The notes under the pieces: generated by a model
Database searches by the model: none
The model's input: the letters and a program-made list of their open reading frames with translations, nothing else
What the model was told of the DNA's origin: nothing
Translations under genes and position numbers: made by a program
Assembly: GCA_039621445.1 (NCBI GenBank)
Contig: CP154956.1
Coordinates: 48,465,291-48,529,290 of the forward strand
DNA: 64,000 nt
Source: Euglena gracilis
Lineage: Eukaryota; Euglenida; Euglenophyceae; Euglenales
Direction of reading: 5' to 3'
Part shown: positions 54,522 through 62,624 of the stretch, in pieces
How positions within the stretch are numbered: position 1 is the stretch's first letter
How the letters are laid out: each line of letters begins with the position of its first letter

Positions 54522-55090
54522 TCATCCTCCTCGCTCCCGTGGAGGCTGAAATCGGCGAATGCCCTGGGAGGCAGGAAATGCCCATCTGCTGAGGGCATCC
54601 GCCACCACATTTTCCTTTCCCGGGATGTAGACCACGTGAAGGTCAAACCGGGAGAACATTTCATGCCAGCGTCCTTGCCTCCCAGCAGGTCCGCTGGGCG
54701 TGTCCATGGTTTCCTTGGCCCAGGCCTCTAGGGACTTGTAGTCCGTGAGGACCAACACCGGCTGCAGGCCGATGTAGGAAGCCCATTTCTGGAGGGCCAG
54801 GATAATGGCGTAGGTCTCCTTCTCTCGCGGAGACCAGCTTTTCACCTGTCCAGCCGTGAGTTTCCTGGAGAAGAAGGCCACAGGCACAGTTTTCCGTGCA
54901 GTGGCCTCCACGGCTGTGGGCATCCCCTCTGTTGGCTCCAAAAACTGTTCCAGGGCTGCCCCCACCGCCTTGTCGATCGCATCAACCCGGAGAATGAATG
55001 GCTGGTCCGGGTTGATGGTGTGGAGCTCCAAACCCCGGAGGAGCTCCTGCTTCAGGGCGGTGAAGGACTCCCGTTCGTTCCACTTGGCCG
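54522..55090 (-). pseudogene. TE3 RNase H
   Basis: Ty3-type RNase H: FILRVDAIDKAVGAALEQ (D), FFSRKLTAGQVKSWSPREKE...YAIILALQKW (E), VLVLTDYKSLEAW (D), HVVYIPGKENVVADALSRW (D). Essentially complete and open; its start is one base out of frame with the RT, at the stop after AKNL (55,095). Confidence 0.85.
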
Positions 55091-55094
55091 AATT

Positions 55095-55915
55095 TCACAG
55101 GTTTTTTGCTCCCCTTTTCCTCTCCACTCGTCCCACCTTGAGGAGTTCCATCAGGCGGGCTGCATACCGGGCATACTCCTTCACGTAGCTGGAGTAGTAG
55201 TTGGTGAATTTCAGAAAGCCCCTGAGGGCTGTGCTCGTGCGGGGCTCCTCCCACTTCTCCAGCGCCATGAGTTTGCCCGGTGCTGGCCTCCGTTTTCCTC
55301 CCCCCAGGATGTGGCCACAGAAATCCACTTCTCTTACGAAGAAGCGGCTCTTGTTTCTGCCCACGACCAGGCGGTGTTCCCGCAGTGCCCCCAACACTCG
55401 CCTGATGTCCTGGTCGTGTGCCTCCATGGTAGCTGCCTCCGTGCCACACCACTCTTTCCCCACGATGAGGTCATCAACGTATGGGTTGGCGACATCAGTC
55501 ACTTCGCTCAGCGAGTAGTCGATCACCCACTGAAAAATGGCCACTCCATTTTTCACGCCAATCACGACCACACACCACTGCTTGGACTCGCGGGGGGTGC
55601 TGCAGCAGGTGTATGGGCGTGAGTCTTCGTGCAGCGGCACCTGATGGAAGGCATCCTTGAGATCAAGGACGGAGAACAGGCACCTCCGTCCCTGGTTCAC
55701 CAGGATGTCCTCAATCCTGGGCACCGTGGCCTGGTTTAGCGCCCGGAAATCCACAACCCCACGCCACTTCCCCTGTTTCTTGGCCACCACAAATGTGGGG
55801 CTGCTCCAGGCACTTGGCACCCCCTCCTCCACCTTCTTGTCCCGAACCCACTCGTTCACCAGGACACACAACGCCCTGTGCCTCTCCCCTGTCAGGTGCC
55901 CGGTTTAAATTCGAT
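55095..55915 (-). pseudogene. TE3 reverse transcriptase
   Basis: Ty3-type RT: RHRALCVLVNEWVRDKKVEE, SPTFVVAKKQGKWRGVVDFRALN, LFSVLDLKDAFHQVPL, YVDDLIVG, FCGHILGGG, LRGFLKFTNYYSSYVKEYA. A one-base shift at about 55,890 separates it from the upstream linker (GEGKIEFKP...). It is the reference point for assigning TE3 to Ty3-type elements. Confidence 0.85.
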
Positions 55916-56147
55916 TTTCCCTTCACCCAGGGGCCCCCGAACGATTCTTTCCTCCCAAATCCTGTCCCGGAGAGCTTCCTCCTCTAAATCCTATCGGAGG
56001 GCTAGCCGGAGCTCTTCAGCCCACTGGCTGGTCACCTGTTCCCCCTCGGGAACAAGGATGACCCCTTGGGCTGCCCGTCCCTCAACCTCCCGGACTGCCC
56101 GTAGGAGTTCCTTGGCTACGGCCTCCTGGGTTGCCTCATCCTGGTAC
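55916..56147 (-). pseudogene. TE3 protease-RT linker, downstream of the nested insertion
   Basis: Reads YQDEATQEAVAKELLRAVRE, then VILVPEGEQVTSQWAEELRL up to a stop near 55,995. Removing the nested element and one AGGG copy makes this continuous and in frame with the end of the protease ORF (…EWEEKPL | YQDE…), which shows where the insertion happened. Confidence 0.75.
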
Positions 56148-56151
56148 AGGG

Positions 56152-56521
56152 TGTGGCATTGGACATGTCCCTACCTTTCAGGTAAATTAGGACTGAGTGC
56201 GCGCGCTGCACACTGTAAATTCCGTTTTTTTTATTCAGTCAAACCTCATGAGTTGATTGCTGGGCCGTTGGGTCGTGGCCCCCTGGCATATACCTGTACC
56301 ATGGGACTGACTGGGGATTTGGATATTTGAGTTTTGTGCTGTGGCGGAAGTTGGAAAAATTGAAGTGGAAGTTGCCTGCCAATGGGTAGGAAAGCAAAGC
56401 CCAAGGTAAAGGCAAAACCCAAGGCGAAGCCGAAGCCAGCCAAACAGGGGGCCCGGGGTCGGGCGGCAGAAAAGGTGTGGATTGCGAAGAGAGCCCCCAC
56501 CCCGGCACCGCCCCTGTTTCA
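56152..56521 (+). repeat. LTR of nested element, left copy (5' LTR)
   Basis: 370 bp, TG...CA ended (TGTGGCATTGG…CCCTGTTTCA), differing from the right copy by only about five substitutions. It contains the start of an ORF encoding MGRKAKPKVKAKPKAKPKPA. No TGG-type primer-binding site follows it (next bases CAATCAACTCACC). Confidence 0.9.
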
Positions 56522-57251
56522 CAATCAACTCACCTGTGACGACCAGTCAGATGACACAGTGGAGCATGCTGGACTGGTGCATGCACCAGTGAGACATTCT
56601 GGCGCTGGAATTGGTCAACATGTTCAAGATGTACATTCCGGTCGTTTGGGCCATGCCGCAGATGCACATGGGGTGCATGCTGCAGATGCCGCAGATGCAC
56701 ATGGGGTGCATGCTGCAGAGGCCTCACATGCACATGGGGTGCATCCTGGGGGTGGCCTGACTGGAGATGCAGATGACAGAGGTGTGCATGCAGTGGCGGG
56801 CAGGTCAGGGCAGATGGTGGATGCCCTGGCCTTGCATGCTGAAGTTGGGCATGAGGGGGGCACGACCCGGCCCTGTACAACCGCTCAGAGTTTGGCCACT
56901 CAGAAAGCCGGCTGTGCTTCGGCCGCCGAGAAAGGGCCCCCCAGCAGAGCTTCGGCCGCTGTGGGGACATGCAGCATTGAGCATGAAGACATTGCGCACT
57001 ACGACATTGGGCATTCCGACATCGAGGATGACGGCATTGGGAATGTCGACATCGAGGAGGACGGCATGGGACATGCAGCTCCAACAGTGCTCCGGCCGTT
57101 GGGGCGATGGAGAGCCAAACCGCCAGCCGCGCTGCGGCCGCTGGGGTCCCTGAGTTCTCCAATGTGGGTGATGGTGATGTACCGACGGAGATCCAAACCC
57201 CCAGCTGTGCTTCGGCCGCGGGGGTCCCTGAGTTCTCCGTCCTGGCGGTGA
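56382..57251 (+). CDS. ORF starting in the LTR of the nested element, unknown function
   Basis: 289 codons. The first 35 or so are Lys/Ala/Pro-rich (MGRKAKPKVKAKPKAKPKPA) and strongly basic, then a tandem AADAHGVHAADAADAHGVHA block, then Cys/Ala-rich sequence. The basic head is encoded within the LTR, so a copy also starts in the right LTR (59,074) and reads into TE3. It may be a nucleic-acid-binding or Gag-like remnant, or simply repeat-derived. A long ORF also exists on the opposite strand here, so coding is not certain. Confidence 0.35.
   Translation: MGRKAKPKVKAKPKAKPKPAKQGARGRAAEKVWIAKRAPTPAPPLFHNQLTCDDQSDDTVEHAGLVHAPVRHSGAGIGQHVQDVHSGRLGHAADAHGVHAADAADAHGVHAAEASHAHGVHPGGGLTGDADDRGVHAVAGRSGQMVDALALHAEVGHEGGTTRPCTTAQSLATQKAGCASAAEKGPPSRASAAVGTCSIEHEDIAHYDIGHSDIEDDGIGNVDIEEDGMGHAAPTVLRPLGRWRAKPPAALRPLGSLSSPMWVMVMYRRRSKPPAVLRPRGSLSSPSWR
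56650..56760 (+). repeat. GCAGATGCACATGGGGTGCA tandem repeat
   Basis: Three or four imperfect units of about 30-36 bp with GATGCACATGGGGTGCATGC, encoding the AHGVHA repeats. Confidence 0.8.
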
Positions 57252-57586
57252 TTGGGATCCCGCCTGGAGAAGGACGGAAGTGTGATGGATTTTGCTGGGC
57301 TGATCTTGGATGCCACTGTGGGGTGAGTGGCGGCCAGCCCAACCTGGGAGGCCAAGACATCTCCGAAGGACCAGCTGGAAGCAGTGCATCGTCGCCGAGG
57401 GCGGAGGCTCCGCCGGCAGCAGTGGACGAGTCCATAGCGGAGTCTCGACGACTGGCCGTGCGGTACGAGCGAGAAGCCCGAGTTCGACACTGGGATGCGC
57501 TGTCGGAGATGAGGCCGTTGACGGAGACGGAGAAGCGAAAGAGGCGGAAGGACCGCCTGCTCCACCACCAGGGACGGTGGGAGTGA
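57107..57586 (+). CDS. Second ORF of the nested element, unknown function
   Basis: 160 codons ending at TGA. It contains two copies of AAGVPEFS (from a tandem repeat GGGGTCCCTGAGTTCTCC at 57,145-57,240) and ends in a basic, helical tail (TETEKRKRRKDRLLHHQGRW). Overlaps the first ORF in another frame; a splice or frameshift between them is possible. No domain recognised. Confidence 0.3.
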   Translation: MESQTASRAAAAGVPEFSNVGDGDVPTEIQTPSCASAAGVPEFSVLAVIGIPPGEGRKCDGFCWADLGCHCGVSGGQPNLGGQDISEGPAGSSASSPRAEAPPAAVDESIAESRRLAVRYEREARVRHWDALSEMRPLTETEKRKRRKDRLLHHQGRWE

Positions 57587-57689
57587 GGAGGAGTGGCCGA
57601 ACCGAAGAGGCGGCCCGGGTAACGGGCGAAGAGTCCGCCCCGCCAGCCTTCCTGTTTAGAGTTGGCCTGCATTTTGGGTTCCCCTCCTG

Positions 57690-58070
57690 GTGGGTTACGA
57701 CCCCAGGTTGGGGGTGATGCGGGTTTTGGGGATTTACGAGTGACAAATGACCCATCTGGAGCTTTTCGACCCCAGGTGGGGGGGGGTAGATGTATATCGT
57801 TTTCTGACTGAGATGACCCACCTGGTGTGTTTCGACTCCAGGTGGGGGGGTACACGTTTCGTATGTTGAATGTGATAAATGACCCATCTGGTGTGTTTCG
57901 ACCCAGGTGGGGGGGCACATTACTGTTTCCGGCATGAGAGATGAGATGACTCATCCGGTGTGTTTCGACCCCAGGTGGGGGGGGCACATTACCGTTTTCG
58001 GGATGAGATGAGATGACCCATCTGGTGTGTTTCGACCCCAGGTGGGGGGGTACATTACCGTTTTTTGACC
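57690..58070 (+). repeat. GTTTCGACCCCAGGTGGGGG tandem repeat
   Basis: About five units of 65-75 bp, each with ATGACCCATCTGGTGTGTTTCG, ACCCCAGGTGGGGGGG and a TACATTACCG-type spacer. Confidence 0.85.
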
Positions 58071-58384
58071 CCTGTTTTTCCCCTCGGTGAGTTACGACCC
58101 CAAGGGACGCCTGGCCCGGTGACATTGTTGGTTTGATGGTCGAAGGTGTCCCGTCCTCCCCCTCGGCTGTAATGCCCTGGAGGGAATTGAGGCCTGCCCT
58201 GAGAGTGGTGGGTTTGCTTTGACTGTTCACGTTTCGACAGTGGACATTTCCATATTTTGACATCGGACCACGATCGTTGCCTGATCGCCTTTGTTTTTCA
58301 GCCTGGACCCAGTGCGTGTCGACCCTGGGGGTGGAAGGCTTTGAGTTTCGGAGAGAGCGCGAGAGTTTTGTGGGTTCATGGCCC

Positions 58385-58775
58385 CAGGCCCCTCACCCGC
58401 CGAGTTTCGACCGCGGGGGGGGGAGGGTATTTCCAGTTTTGAGTTTTCCCTTTTTTTAGAGAATTCCAACCCGGACCCCTCACCCGCCGAGTTTCGACCG
58501 CGGGGGGGGGGGGGGCAGCCTTCTTTTTGATGATGTTCGGTTGGAGTTTTTTTTATTCGAATTCCATTCATGGAGGGTTTGGGCCCGAGCCCCCACCCGC
58601 TGAGTTTCGACCGCGGGGGGGGGGGCGTTTTCAGTTTTCGGTGGTGCAAGGCCCTGGGGCCCCCGCCCGCCGGTTTCGACCGCGGGGGGGGGGGGCAGAC
58701 TTATGTTTTCGGTGCGCTTCGGCCCCGGAGGCCCCCCCCCCGTTGAGTTTCGACCACGGGGTGGGGGGGGGGGGT
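58385..58775 (+). repeat. GAGTTTCGACCGCGGGGGG tandem repeat
   Basis: Five units of about 75-105 bp, each with CCCC(A/T)CCCGCCGAGTTTCGACC, GCGGGGGGGGGG and a T-rich spacer. It shares the GTTTCGACC core with the array at 57,690, so both may derive from one ancestral unit. Confidence 0.85.
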
Positions 58776-58832
58776 GGAGGAGGACATGTCCAACGACCAA
58801 GAGAGTCGAGTATGGAGACTGGGTCTCCTTTT

Positions 58833-58843
58833 GGGAAGGGGAG
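58833..58843 (+). promoter_or_regulatory. Polypurine tract of the nested LTR element
   Basis: GGGAAGGGGAG abuts the TG start of the right LTR. In LTR retrotransposons this primes plus-strand DNA synthesis, so it sets the element's orientation. Confidence 0.7.
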
Positions 58844-59213
58844 TGTGGCATTGGACATGTCCCTACCTTTCAGATAAATTAGGACTGAGTGCGCGCGCTG
58901 CACACTGTAAATTCCGTTTTTTTTGTTCAGTCAAACCTCATGAGTTGATTGCTGGGCCGTTGGGTCGTGGCCCCCTGGCATATACCTGTACCATGGGACT
59001 GACTGGGGATTTGGAGATTTGAGTTTTGTGCTGTGGCGGAAGTTGGAAAAATTGAAGTGGAAGTTGCCTGCCAATGGGTAGGAAAGCAAAGCCCAAGGCA
59101 AAGGCAAAACCCAAGGCGAAGCCGACGCCAGCCAAACAGGGGGCCCGGGGTCGGGCGGCAGAAAAGGTGTGGATTGCGAAGAGAGCCCCCACCCCGGCAC
59201 CGCCCCTGTTTCA
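58844..59213 (+). repeat. LTR of nested element, right copy (3' LTR)
   Basis: 370 bp, near-identical to 56,152-56,521. Followed directly by the AGGG duplication and TE3 protease sequence. Confidence 0.9.
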
Positions 59214-59900
59214 AGGGGTTTTTCCTCCCACTCAGGCTCCTCGGTGTCCTCCCCCAGGGCTGCCCCTAGCAAAGTAAGCCGTAGTTCTCTGACTTTCTCC
59301 ACCGTTTTCAGGTATCTCACTCGCTTTAGAGCCGTTTTCTGGGCTGCTGGCTGAACTTGCTCACCCTCCGTGTCATGCCCCCGAAGGAGGACCACCTGCT
59401 CCCCCCTCAGTGCCAAGGTCCGGAGGTGTGGGAACACCCCGAGCTGGTTTTCCTCCAGCCACGGGAAGCCGATGATGGCCTCCACGTGGATGTCGGCCTC
59501 ATAGAAGGAGGCTGGGGCATTCCACAGGGCCCCCTCCCCCTGACCCAGGCCCCCCTCCCGCCGGAGGACCAGGTCCATGGTTGCCTCACGTTCCCCCCCT
59601 TCCATCTTGGCTCCACTTGCTGTCACCAGGGACAGGGGCTTAGGGGCAGGCAGGAGGTATGTGCTGGGAAGCATGCCTCTTCGGACCAGGTTCACCTCTG
59701 CCCCTGTGTCAATGAGGGCGTTGATGAAATGGGTCTGTCCGTCTGGCCCCCTGGCCTGCACCCGTATCAGCAGCTGCCGTTCCCTTGCACCCTGCCCCAC
59801 CTCATGGAGCAGGACCGAGGGCACCCCGCGTTGGGCTCCCTCTGGCCCCGGAGACACAGCAGCCTGGGCCTCCGGTGCCGGTGTTGTAGCCAGGTCACAG
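59214..59900 (-). pseudogene. TE3 aspartic protease
   Basis: Would process the polyprotein. The core reads LLIRVQARGPDGQTHFINAL, IDTGAEVNLVRRGML (catalytic DTGA, 59,699-59,710), LVTASGAKMEGG, EADIHVEAIIGFPWLEENQL (the I-G-x-P/D-W-L hydrophobic end typical of the family). The frame is open from the end of the C5 methyltransferase through to the nested insertion. On the other side of the insertion the chain continues at 56,147. Confidence 0.85.
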
Positions 59901-60547
59901 ACGAGTGCCTCTGGTATCCGATATTTCAGGTTCCTGGGCTGGTTTTGGTGTTTGCTGCTGAGCCGAATTGTATGCCATCCCTTTCGTCCCCCCTCAGGTA
60001 CTGGGCTTTCCAGGTTGGAGCAGGTCCGGCCGTCACACACCCGTGGCCGGAGACCCAGGACATGGGGGTTGCCCCATATCCTGGTGGGCTTCTGGTAGCC
60101 CAGTCAGCGTACTGGCAGCAATCCACGTCCACGTGTGGGATCCCAGCCATGTACCTGCGGGTCCGCGGGTAACCGTACCGGGGGTTTTCCAGCCACCACC
60201 GCCGTGGGCGGAGGTATCTGATGATGGCCAGGGCCCGCTGCACCAGCCGATCAGCCAATTTAAAATCCCGTTCCCTGGTGGTCAGGGACAGGCTTAAATC
60301 GGTGCAGGGGACCCCGCACAAGTTTTTTAAAATTCCATTTTAGCACGTCAACACAGATGTCTGGCTGCCACCTGGGGTCCACGTCCACCGATGTAACCTG
60401 GTAAACCAGGCTGCGGTAGACGTCCCCTACTGAACCTGTCCCGCAGAACAGGTCCAGCATCCGTCTCGGCTGGTCTGCTCTCCCCACCTGCCCCAGGTGT
60501 GCCGGCTTGACCTCCCCTGTGGCCCCCCTCCCGTCCCTGGGGTGGCC
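59885..60547 (-). pseudogene. TE3 C5 cytosine DNA methyltransferase domain
   Basis: Transfers methyl from S-adenosylmethionine to DNA cytosine in active members. Motifs in order: RRMLDLFCGTGSVGDVY (motif I, SAM site, about 60,435-60,457), SVDVDPRW...CVDVLKWNF (acidic loop), CGVPCTDLSLS (motif IV Pro-Cys, 60,301-60,309), RYLRPRRWWLENPRYG (motif VI, Glu-Asn-Pro), GYQKPTRIWGN (60,070-60,093) and KYRIPEALVCDLA at the end. The ENP and KPTRIW signatures are those of the short C5-methyltransferase-like proteins common in phages and large algal viruses rather than DNMT1 or DNMT3. Two one-base shifts break it (T6 run at 60,323-60,328; CCC at 60,099-60,101). As read it cannot make an intact enzyme; catalytic Cys and Glu are retained. 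Confidence 0.8.
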
Positions 60548-61036
60548 CTAAAAAATGTGTCCCGAACCTGGTTTTTTCTCCCTCTCCTTTCGTGTCACCT
60601 CCTCCCACGTGCATCTGTCTGGGTGCCCACACAGCAAAAAGGCTGTGATGGGCCACTTTGTCCCTCGGCACAACTCCTCCCCTCTGCCGAATAATTGTGT
60701 TCCCTGAGGGAACGTGACTTGGCGCACTTCCAAGCCACTGGTCTCCCTGTACCAACGCCGCCCCGGCCACCTGGGGATCACCAGGATGGCATGGGCCTGA
60801 TCCCTCCTGATTTCTTCGAGAACCTCCTGTATTTTTTTGTAAGGTGGGTTCATCCATAAAACCTCCCTGCCCCAGTCCTGTTTGAAGGCATATTCTCCCT
60901 CCCTGCTCCCTGGCCCCCACCAGCGGACAAACCTGCGGTTTCCTTTGGCAGAAAAGGCGTCGACCTCCGGGTAGACTCCCAGGCGGCGGAGTACGTCCCT
61001 GACGTACTCCTCCCGGACGTGGTAGTCCTGGGAAAA
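60548..61036 (-). pseudogene. TE3 Dam-like (NPPY) methylase domain
   Basis: Reads DYHVREEYVRDVLRRLGVYP, VDAFSAKGNRRFVRWWGPGS, YAFKQDWGREVLWMNPPYKK (NPPY at 60,839-60,850), IQEVLEEIRRDQAHAILVIP and RWPGRRWYRE. The order V-D-x-F-(A/S)…N…F…W, D-W, NPP(Y/W), hydrophobic strand-P-x-W matches the Dam-like domains of TE1 and TE2. NPPY is a canonical amino-methyltransferase catalytic motif. The frame ends at a TAG (60,548-60,550) and continues in the same frame into the C5 domain, so the two were probably one polyprotein segment. Upstream it is one base out of frame with the Gag side. Confidence 0.75.
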
Positions 61037-61559
61037 TCACCGGGAGGGCGACCTCCCAAACCCTGAGGAACGGGCTGGGACTGGTGCTGGGTTTTGCCGT
61101 GGTGTGGGGGTTGATGTGGTAACTGCGGTCCTGACGCACCTCACCTGGCGAATCGAAAAACCTGAATCCCTTTCCGTGCTGGGGGCGGTTCCATCCGTGC
61201 CCTTGATGGTTTGGGGAACGTTGATGACCTCTCTCGCTGCCTCCCTGATTGATGCCTGTGAGAGCATTTTGTTTTTTATTTTTTATTTTCTTTTTTGTTT
61301 TTTTGTTTTGTGTTATTTCACTCCCTTCCTGGTGTTGTGATCTGCGGTAGACTGGGTGTGCTGGAACCCGAAGACCCCTGGGCGGCCTGCTGCGGAGGGC
61401 CAGCCGCCTTGTGTCCCATCCCCCTTTGTCCCGAATCTGAACCCCCAACCCGAGCCCCCGCCCCCTGGCCTGCCCTCGCTGGTGGAAAGCACAGCCCAGG
61501 GGTTGGCAGAGTCGAATGAGAGGGCCTGCTGGCCCCCCCAGCCCCTTTTCGTGTCTCAG
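61037..61559 (-). pseudogene. TE3 region between knuckles and methylase
   Basis: Low-complexity Gly/Arg/Lys-rich frames with an A/T-rich block at 61,265-61,320 (long T runs on the plus strand) that encodes only Lys/Asn-type sequence on the minus strand. No domain recognised. The T-run block looks inserted or slipped. Confidence 0.5.
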
Positions 61560-62624
61560 TCAGGGGGGGCTGGGGGGACCGTGCAGGTCCAGGTCCGGAT
61601 CTGCCTTTGGACCTTCCCTCAACCAGAACCCAACCTTTTTCCTCACCTCCCTTCCGAGCACCGTGCTGGGGGCACCCTGGGCCCCCGTCCCCTCCCTTCT
61701 GACCCCCGCATTTTCAGGCACTCCCCCGCTGTGGTGGCATGGAAGTCCCCTTCCCCTTTCCCCTTCTCCACCAGCACTGTCGTGCCAGATGCCCCGTTTT
61801 CCCACACTCAGAACATTTTGTTCCAGGGCATTCCCGAGACCAGTGATCTGTGGCCCCGCACTGGCTGCAGGGCTGGTCCACCGAGGGGCCACTCCGGGGG
61901 TTCCTAGGGGGGGTTTGTTCCTGTTGGTGGCTGGGTGAGGGGTTGGGGACCTGGCTGGGCGAAACTCAGGGCCGCCCTTGCCAGCTACCTTGCCGAACCC
62001 CTTCCCCTTTTGCCCCGGGCTGGGTGACCTGCGTCCCTCCCGTCCCTTTCCCGGTGACCCGCCCCGGTGCCGTGATTGCCTGTCCTGTGGCCCTTCAGGG
62101 CCTTTGGGGGGTCCCGCTTTTGCTCCTCCCTCAGCTGGCTGTGATACGGTTTTCTGGGGCTGGGCTGGCCTGGCTTCCTGGGATTTTACTTCGGAGACTG
62201 AAAAATTGTCGAGGCCCCCAGCCCAGTGGTCCTCCTGGTGGGCTCGGCCCCCCCGTCCACCCCAAGAACGGCCATAGCTGTCAGACCGTTCCTGGCACCG
62301 CAGCTCGTTTTCAGCGTGTCGAAAAACCTCTTCCAATCCTAGCTTTGTTTCGTGGGGGGTGATTTTCACTGTATTGCCCCCCTGCAGCGTGGCCCCGTTC
62401 CTCATCATCAGCCTCTCCAGCGCCCGTCGGCTGTAGAGCTTGATGAGGAAGGCGTCCCGGTGTGCCCTGACTGTCACCGGCTCCCCTTCACCCACAACCT
62501 CCTGGGCGAGTTGTGCTGCCTTCTCCACTGTCAACCCTGGGATGTGCCACAGCCGCACTGTGGGCGCACCCTGATTTTTCCGTGTCTGTTCCCTGATTAT
62601 GGCCCTTCGCATGGAATCTGGAAG
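61560..62624 (-). pseudogene. TE3 Gag C-terminal part and double CCHC zinc knuckle
   Basis: After the TAG at 62,625-62,627 the same frame continues LPDSMRRAIIREQTRK, TVRLWHIPGLTVEKAAQLAQ and a long Gly/Ser/Arg/Pro-rich basic segment. The knuckles lie one base out of frame: CSQCGATDHWSREC and CSECGKTGHLARQC, both CX2CX4HX4C (61,775-61,870), which would bind the element RNA. The shift maps to a 7-G run at 61,907-61,913. Confidence 0.8.

Larger units (their letters stand above)
56152..59213 (+). mobile_element. Nested LTR retrotransposon, non-autonomous, 4-bp TSD AGGG
   Basis: Two 370-bp LTRs enclose 2.32 kb. AGGG flanks both sides (56,148-56,151 and 59,214-59,217). Orientation is plus, because a purine tract (GGGAAGGGGAG, 58,833-58,843) directly precedes the right LTR. 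The interior encodes no RT, RNase H, protease or integrase, so it must be mobilised in trans. High LTR similarity means it is much younger than the decayed TE3 it sits in. Confidence 0.9.

Noticed and set aside
56530-58263. 577-codon ORF on the minus strand of the nested LTR element
   Set aside because: It runs through three tandem arrays in a direction opposite to the element (set by the polypurine tract) and is made of repeat translations.
60348-61448. 366-codon minus-strand ORF as a gene
   Set aside because: It is an alternative frame over the Dam-like methylase, whose own frame shows the NPPY motif and conserved strands.
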